This document shows, in pieces, positions 25,614-29,222 of a stretch of 29,222 nucleotides of DNA (its first letter is position 1; every line of letters begins with the position of its first letter). A model generated the notes under the pieces. It made no database searches, was not told the DNA's origin, and worked only from the letters and a program-made list of their open reading frames with translations. Position numbers and translations under genes: made by a program. The stretch comes from CAYSYY01 sp964576115 [NCBI: uncultured Gemmatimonadota bacterium] (GTDB taxonomy: Bacteria; Blakebacterota; Blakebacteria; Blakebacterales). Where the stretch lies: NCBI GenBank assembly GCA_964576115.1, contig CAZNUA010000024.1:1-29222 (forward strand), in the 5' to 3' direction.

Positions 25614-28301
25614 TCAGTCGTTTCTCAGAACCCTCGCCGGATCGGTGCGGAAGGCTCTGCAGGAGGGAAGCAGACAGGCCAGCAGGGCCATCAGGATGAT
25701 CAGGACCGTGGCCCCGACGAAGGTGATCGGGTCGGTAGGTGAGAGCCCGAAGAGAAGACTGTTCAGAAGTCTGCTCAATCCCAGGGCGGCGGCCACGCCG
25801 ATCCCGATCCCGGCGAAGATCATCGGCAGCATCTCCCGCCCCAGGGAACGCAGAATGTCGGACGTTCCGGCTCCCAGGGCCATCCGGACGCCGAATTCCC
25901 GGGCCCGGCGGGAAACGGCGTACGACATCACGCCGTAGATCCCGATCAGGGCCAGCAGCAGGGCCAGGGCGGCAAAGATCGAGATCAGCAGGCTCCGGAA
26001 GGCCGGCTGGGCGGTCGCCGCATCGGTGATTTCCTGCATCGTGGCCACTCCGGTGACCGGTTGATCGGCATCGATCCCGGTGATGACGTCCTGAACGGCC
26101 CTTTCACTCAGGTGGGCATCGCCGGTGGTGTGGATCACCAGCGCGTGTCGGGTGAGCGGCATCTGGGTATACGGAATGTAGAGCTCGGCATCGTCACCAT
26201 CGGTGAGACCGTAGACCCTGACATCGTCGATGATTCCCACAATCTGCCGGGTCACAGCCGGGCCCTGTTCGTACACGCCGGGTTCCAGGGTTGGAAGGGA
26301 TACGCTGCGTCCCACAACATCGCCTTCAGGCATGAATCGGGAAACGAAACGCTCGTTCACGATGGCAACCGGAGTGGAGAATTCGGTGTCTCCGTCGTTG
26401 AAATCCCGGCCCTGCCGGATCTCGATCCCCATGGTCTCGAAGTAGTCGGAGCTGATGAGCTGGATGTTGGGGGCGCCCCCCCGGCGGTCTTCATCTCCTG
26501 CATCAACCCCGACAATCCTGACCGGCAGGGCCAGACTCGAGCCCTGCAGCGGCAAGGTGCGGGTACAAGCGGCCGATTCCACTCCCGGGAGGGCCTCGAT
26601 ACCCGCCAGTACCTGACGGTAGAAGGATCTGATCCGGTCGGCCTCGGCGTATTCAGGAGTCGGCAGGTCGATCTGCATGGTCAGAAGGTTCGAACTGCGA
26701 AATCCGGTCTCGATCCGGTTGAGCTGCACCAGGGTGCGGATCAGCAGAACCGATCCGATCAGCAGGACCAGAGCCAGGGAGATCTCGGTGATCACCTGCG
26801 CGCGCAGAAAGCGCCGCTGGCGGCGGGTACCGGATTCTCCTCGTCCATCGTCTTTCAGTATCTGACTGATATTCAGGCGGGTAACCCGCCAGGCCGGTAT
26901 GAGACCGGAGAGCAGGGTCGTCACTCCGATGACCGCCACCGTGAATCCGAGCACGCCGGTATCGAGCCGCAGAGCGGCGGTGGCCGGCAGATTCACAGCC
27001 GGAAAAACGGCCGGGAAGAGCCGTACCAACCAGCCGGCTCCGGCGATTGCCATCGCCCCGCTGACGGTGACCAGCAGCAGGTGCTCGGTCACGAGCTGCC
27101 TGATCAACCGGCTCCGGCCGGCCCCCAGACTGCTGCGGACGGCCAGCTCGACTCGCCGGTTCACGGCGCGGGCCAGCAGCAGGTTCGACACGTTCACGCA
27201 GGCGATCAGGAGGACCAGACCGACCGCAACGGTCAGGATGATGAGCGAAGCGTGCAGGCCGGGTTGAACCGGCCAGTCCCGGAGCGGTTCGATCCGGACC
27301 CCCCAGTCTTCCTTGTAGGCCGGATTGAGGGGTAGGAGGGTGGCCATGATCCGTTTCATGTCGGCCCGGGCTTGCTCCGGGGTGACATGCTCCTTCAATG
27401 ACCCGACGACCTGCATGAAGTGGAACCGGCGGGAGACCTGTTCGGGATCGAAGGCCAGGGGAGTCCAGAGCTGGTATGAGCTGGACCGGAAACGGAAATC
27501 GGCCGGCAGGATCCCGATGACGGTGTGCGGGACGCCGTTGAGGGTGATCGATCGCCCCGGCAGGGTGGGATCGGATCCGTACCGGGTGGTCCAGAGGGTG
27601 TGACTCAGGACGACGACCCGGTCACGGCCCGGCAGTTCCTCTTCAGCGAGGAAGGTCCGGCCGATGAGCGGTTCGATGCCCAGCATCGCGAAGAAATCGG
27701 CTGAAACGCGGCCCCCCCGGTATTCTTCCGGGTGCTGCGTCCCGGTCACGATGAAACGGGAACCGGCGAAGGCGCACAGGTGGTCGAAGACCGTATTCTC
27801 CTCCCGCCAGTCCAGGAAATTGGCCGGCGCCACGTTGTTCCGGCTGCCGCCGGTCGGATCCTCCCACACCCAGACGAGACGATCGGCGTGCGAATAGGGA
27901 AGGGGGCGCAGGAGCACGGCGTTCAGGATCGTGAAGATGGTGGTATTGGCGCCGATCCCCAGGGTAAGAGTCACCACCACGACCGTGGTGAAGAAAGGCG
28001 TGCGGCGGAACATCCGTAAGGCGTACTGCAGATCGCCGCGCAGGGAGTTCAGGGTTCCGTGTCGATGCCGGCGTTCCAGTTCCAACTCCCGGTTCCGGCA
28101 GCACCGGGTGGAAATAGACTCGAGATCCCCGAAGCGGCGCAGGGCCTCCCGCCGCGCCTGCTCGGCGCTCAAGCCCTCCCGCTCGAGGTCGCGGGTGCGC
28201 AGTTCGAGATAGAAGTCAAACTCATCCCGCACCTCGCTCTCGACATCGGGGGTGTAATCTGACCTGTGAAAACAGCGCCGGATGCGATCGGGCAGCGACA
28301 T
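25614..28301 (-). CDS. ADOP-family (MacB/FtsX-like) orphan ABC transporter permease
   Basis: The 895-residue protein has the ADOP (acidobacterial duplicated orphan permease) layout. It starts with an N-terminal cytoplasmic prefix (residues about 20-65, with AEQARREALRRFGDLE). A first membrane segment (about 103-130, TLTLGIGANTTIFTILNAVL) and a MacB-type periplasmic domain come next. Then there is an FtsX-type three-segment unit (from SLIILTVAVGLVLLIACVN, with LAVRSSLGAGRSRLIRQL), then a second membrane segment (EISLALVLLIGSVLLIRTL), a second periplasmic domain and a final FtsX unit (ALLLALIGIYGVMSYAVSRR, EFGVRMALGA), ending DPARVLRND. The FtsX core is thus duplicated in one chain. No ATPase gene is adjacent, so substrate and energy source are unknown. 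MacB-like members act in export or mechanotransmission. It lies 6 nt after padR on the same strand, the usual ADOP arrangement. Confidence 0.93.
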   Translation of the reverse strand: MSLPDRIRRCFHRSDYTPDVESEVRDEFDFYLELRTRDLEREGLSAEQARREALRRFGDLESISTRCCRNRELELERRHRHGTLNSLRGDLQYALRMFRRTPFFTTVVVVTLTLGIGANTTIFTILNAVLLRPLPYSHADRLVWVWEDPTGGSRNNVAPANFLDWREENTVFDHLCAFAGSRFIVTGTQHPEEYRGGRVSADFFAMLGIEPLIGRTFLAEEELPGRDRVVVLSHTLWTTRYGSDPTLPGRSITLNGVPHTVIGILPADFRFRSSSYQLWTPLAFDPEQVSRRFHFMQVVGSLKEHVTPEQARADMKRIMATLLPLNPAYKEDWGVRIEPLRDWPVQPGLHASLIILTVAVGLVLLIACVNVSNLLLARAVNRRVELAVRSSLGAGRSRLIRQLVTEHLLLVTVSGAMAIAGAGWLVRLFPAVFPAVNLPATAALRLDTGVLGFTVAVIGVTTLLSGLIPAWRVTRLNISQILKDDGRGESGTRRQRRFLRAQVITEISLALVLLIGSVLLIRTLVQLNRIETGFRSSNLLTMQIDLPTPEYAEADRIRSFYRQVLAGIEALPGVESAACTRTLPLQGSSLALPVRIVGVDAGDEDRRGGAPNIQLISSDYFETMGIEIRQGRDFNDGDTEFSTPVAIVNERFVSRFMPEGDVVGRSVSLPTLEPGVYEQGPAVTRQIVGIIDDVRVYGLTDGDDAELYIPYTQMPLTRHALVIHTTGDAHLSERAVQDVITGIDADQPVTGVATMQEITDAATAQPAFRSLLISIFAALALLLALIGIYGVMSYAVSRRAREFGVRMALGAGTSDILRSLGREMLPMIFAGIGIGVAAALGLSRLLNSLLFGLSPTDPITFVGATVLIILMALLACLLPSCRAFRTDPARVLRND

Positions 28302-28307
28302 GACGGC

Positions 28308-28640
28308 TCAGGCTCCGCTGAGGTCGAGCCGCGCTCTCACGGCCCGTACATGTTCCCGCCAGCGTACCTTTTCGGCTTCGAGATGTTTCCGTCCTCTGGC
28401 GGTCAGATGGTAGACTTTCGCCCGGCGCCCGGTGTCGGTGACACCCCATTCCGCGGTCAGGAATCCCTTGCCGGCCAGCCGGTAGAGGGCCAGGTAGAGC
28501 GCGCCTTCCTCCACGTTGAGAAGTTCGGGATCGCGATGTGAGATCCAGCGCCGAACGGCATACCCGTGCCGTGGGGTATCGGCCACGGCGCCCAGAATCA
28601 GCAGATCGAGGGTGCCGGTGAAGAGGTCGCTGCCGCTCAT
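28308..28640 (-). CDS. PadR-family transcriptional regulator
   Basis: This 110-residue winged-helix protein shows the PadR core: LFTGTLDLLILGAVADTPRHGYAVRRWI (shortened GTLDLLILGAVADTPRHGYA), then NVEEGALYLALYRLAGKGFL (the usual 'l..GtlYpaL.rLe..Gli' recognition element), AEWGVTDTGRRAKVYHLTARGRKHLEAE, and a short C-terminal helix. The length suits subfamily 2. It is cotranscribed with the ADOP permease gene (6 nt apart), a common pairing in which the PadR protein is thought to control the permease. A 6-bp inverted repeat with an 8-nt spacer upstream (28676-28695) overlaps the likely -10 and could be its operator. The inducer is unknown. Confidence 0.93.
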   Translation of the reverse strand: MSGSDLFTGTLDLLILGAVADTPRHGYAVRRWISHRDPELLNVEEGALYLALYRLAGKGFLTAEWGVTDTGRRAKVYHLTARGRKHLEAEKVRWREHVRAVRARLDLSGA

Positions 28641-28675
28641 GTCGTTTCCGTTCCCTTCCCGGCGGAACCGGGGTC

Positions 28676-28695
28676 ATGGGAGAATATCATCCCAT
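28676..28695 (-). promoter_or_regulatory. Candidate PadR operator overlapping an extended -10 promoter
   Basis: ATGGGA-N8-TCCCAT is a perfect 6-bp inverted repeat with 8-bp spacing, the geometry of known PadR sites (ATGT-N8-ACAT type). On the minus strand an extended -10, TGA-TATTCT, lies inside it (TATTCT at 28686-28681), with TTTTGA as a weak -35 16 bp upstream. The padR ATG begins 35 bp further on. Binding here would block transcription, fitting autorepression. Confidence 0.6.
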
Positions 28696-28752
28696 ACCTT
28701 TTTCAAAAGAGTATTCTGAAATACGTTGGCGGCAGGCTCGTTGTTTCATTGG

Positions 28753-28781
28753 TGGACAGGGGGGGTGGGTCCGCGTACTCT
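28753..28781 (+). promoter_or_regulatory. Candidate promoter of the rightmost membrane protein gene
   Basis: TGGACA (28753-28758), a 17-bp spacer, then TACTCT (28776-28781). The -35 is one base from consensus; the -10 is weak. The spacer contains a run of seven G residues. It points away from padR, so the two promoters are divergent. Confidence 0.4.
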
Positions 28782-28788
28782 CAATCGC

Positions 28789-28814
28789 CCCGGTTTCCCC
28801 TGTCGGGGGACCGG
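28789..28814 (+). other. Leader hairpin before the membrane protein gene
   Basis: CCGGT-TTCCCC (28790-28800) can pair with GGGGGACCGG (28805-28814) across a TGTC loop, with one bulge. It would form at the very 5' end of the transcript, 11 nt before the AAAGGA ribosome binding site, so it could affect translation or mRNA stability. No riboswitch class was recognised. Confidence 0.4.
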
Positions 28815-28825
28815 GTTGATAAAGG

Positions 28826-29222
28826 ATGAATCCGGTGGAGAACGAGATCACAGTCCTGGCCGCCACGGCGGCCTCGATCGGCTTCCTGCACACTCTGTTC
28901 GGTCCCGACCACTACCTGCCCTTCATCGTCATGAGCCGGGCCCGGGGCTGGTCGCTGGCGAAAACCGCCTGGATCACGGTGCTCTGCGGAGTGGGGCACG
29001 TGCTCGGATCGGTCGTGCTCGGTCTGGTGGGAGTGGGGATCGGGATCGCGGTTTTCCGGCTCGAGTCCCTCGAGGCGGTACGCGGCAACCTGGCCGGCTG
29101 GGCCCTGATCGTCTTCGGATTCGCCTATGCCGTCTGGGGGATCCGGGCCGCGGTGCGGCACCGGCCCCACCGGCACCTCCATCTGCATGCCGAAGACGGG
29201 GAACACGGCCACGACGACGAAC
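28826..29222 (+). CDS. NicO/UreH-like membrane transporter, 3' end outside the window
   Basis: The visible 132 residues run off the right edge. They contain a hydrophobic N-terminal helix with HTLFGPDHYLPFIVM (H-x5-DH pattern), then GVGHVLGSVVLGLVGVGIGI, a third segment (NLAGWALIVFGFAYAVWGI) and a histidine-rich stretch (HRPHRHLHLHAEDGEHGHDDE). The HxxxxxDH motif in the first helix, a GxGH motif in the second and a His/Asp-rich loop are features of nickel/cobalt transporters of the NicO/NiCoT group and of related UreH/TauE-like proteins. Metal transport is therefore likely, but the exact family cannot be fixed from a partial protein. ATG 28826 is used; GTG 28835 is better spaced from AAAGGA (28821-28826) and may be the true start. 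It is divergent from padR. Confidence 0.72.
   Translation, partial: MNPVENEITVLAATAASIGFLHTLFGPDHYLPFIVMSRARGWSLAKTAWITVLCGVGHVLGSVVLGLVGVGIGIAVFRLESLEAVRGNLAGWALIVFGFAYAVWGIRAAVRHRPHRHLHLHAEDGEHGHDDE

Overview
This is a high-GC (roughly two-thirds G+C by eye) chromosomal window from a Gram-negative-type (diderm) bacterium. The clues are a PorV-type outer-membrane protein, a secreted protease with a C-terminal sorting-like domain, a MurE with the meso-DAP signature DNPR, and a PadR plus ADOP-type orphan permease pair. That mix recalls the high-GC relatives of the FCB superphylum (for example Gemmatimonadota, Eisenbacteria, Krumholzibacteriota or Latescibacterota). The phylum is an inference; no marker here settles it.

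Layout, left to right. (1) 1-1224: accA (fatty acid synthesis) and a 55-codon Trm112/UPF0434-like gene, with a consensus-like promoter at 7-35. (2) 1221-1460: a four-unit 13-bp tandem repeat that starts inside the last codon of the small gene, a good sigma-70 promoter (TTGACA-17-TACACT) and a leader of about 145 nt. (3) 1461-7071: a secretion/cell-surface module of a PorV/PorQ-family protein, a large M6-type metalloprotease with a T9SS-like C-terminal domain, and a membrane-associated protein with an internal duplication. (4) 7072-7464: an AT-richer regulatory region with several dyads, a promoter and MraZ-type operator repeats. (5) 7465-25505: a nearly complete division and cell wall (dcw) cluster: mraZ, an inserted STAS-domain gene, rsmH, ftsL-like, ftsI (with PASTA domains), murE, murF, mraY, a possible 44-aa ORF, murD, ftsW, murG, murC, murB, ftsQ, ftsA, ftsZ. 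It closes with a strong hairpin terminator. (6) 25614-28640, minus strand: an ADOP-family permease preceded by a PadR regulator with a candidate operator. (7) 28826 to the right edge: the start of a NicO/UreH-like membrane transporter gene.

The dcw genes are tightly coupled. Nine junctions are 4-nt ATGA or GTGA overlaps, so the enzymes making lipid II (MurB-G, MraY), the septal synthase pair (FtsW/FtsI) and the divisome scaffold (FtsL, FtsQ, FtsA, FtsZ) are probably made from one long transcript regulated at its head by MraZ. The least ordinary parts are the STAS protein with a replaced DSSG phosphorylation motif between mraZ and rsmH, the PorV/M6 protease/duplicated membrane protein module, the hairpin-bearing small ORF between mraY and murD, and the regulatory dyads before mraZ and padR.
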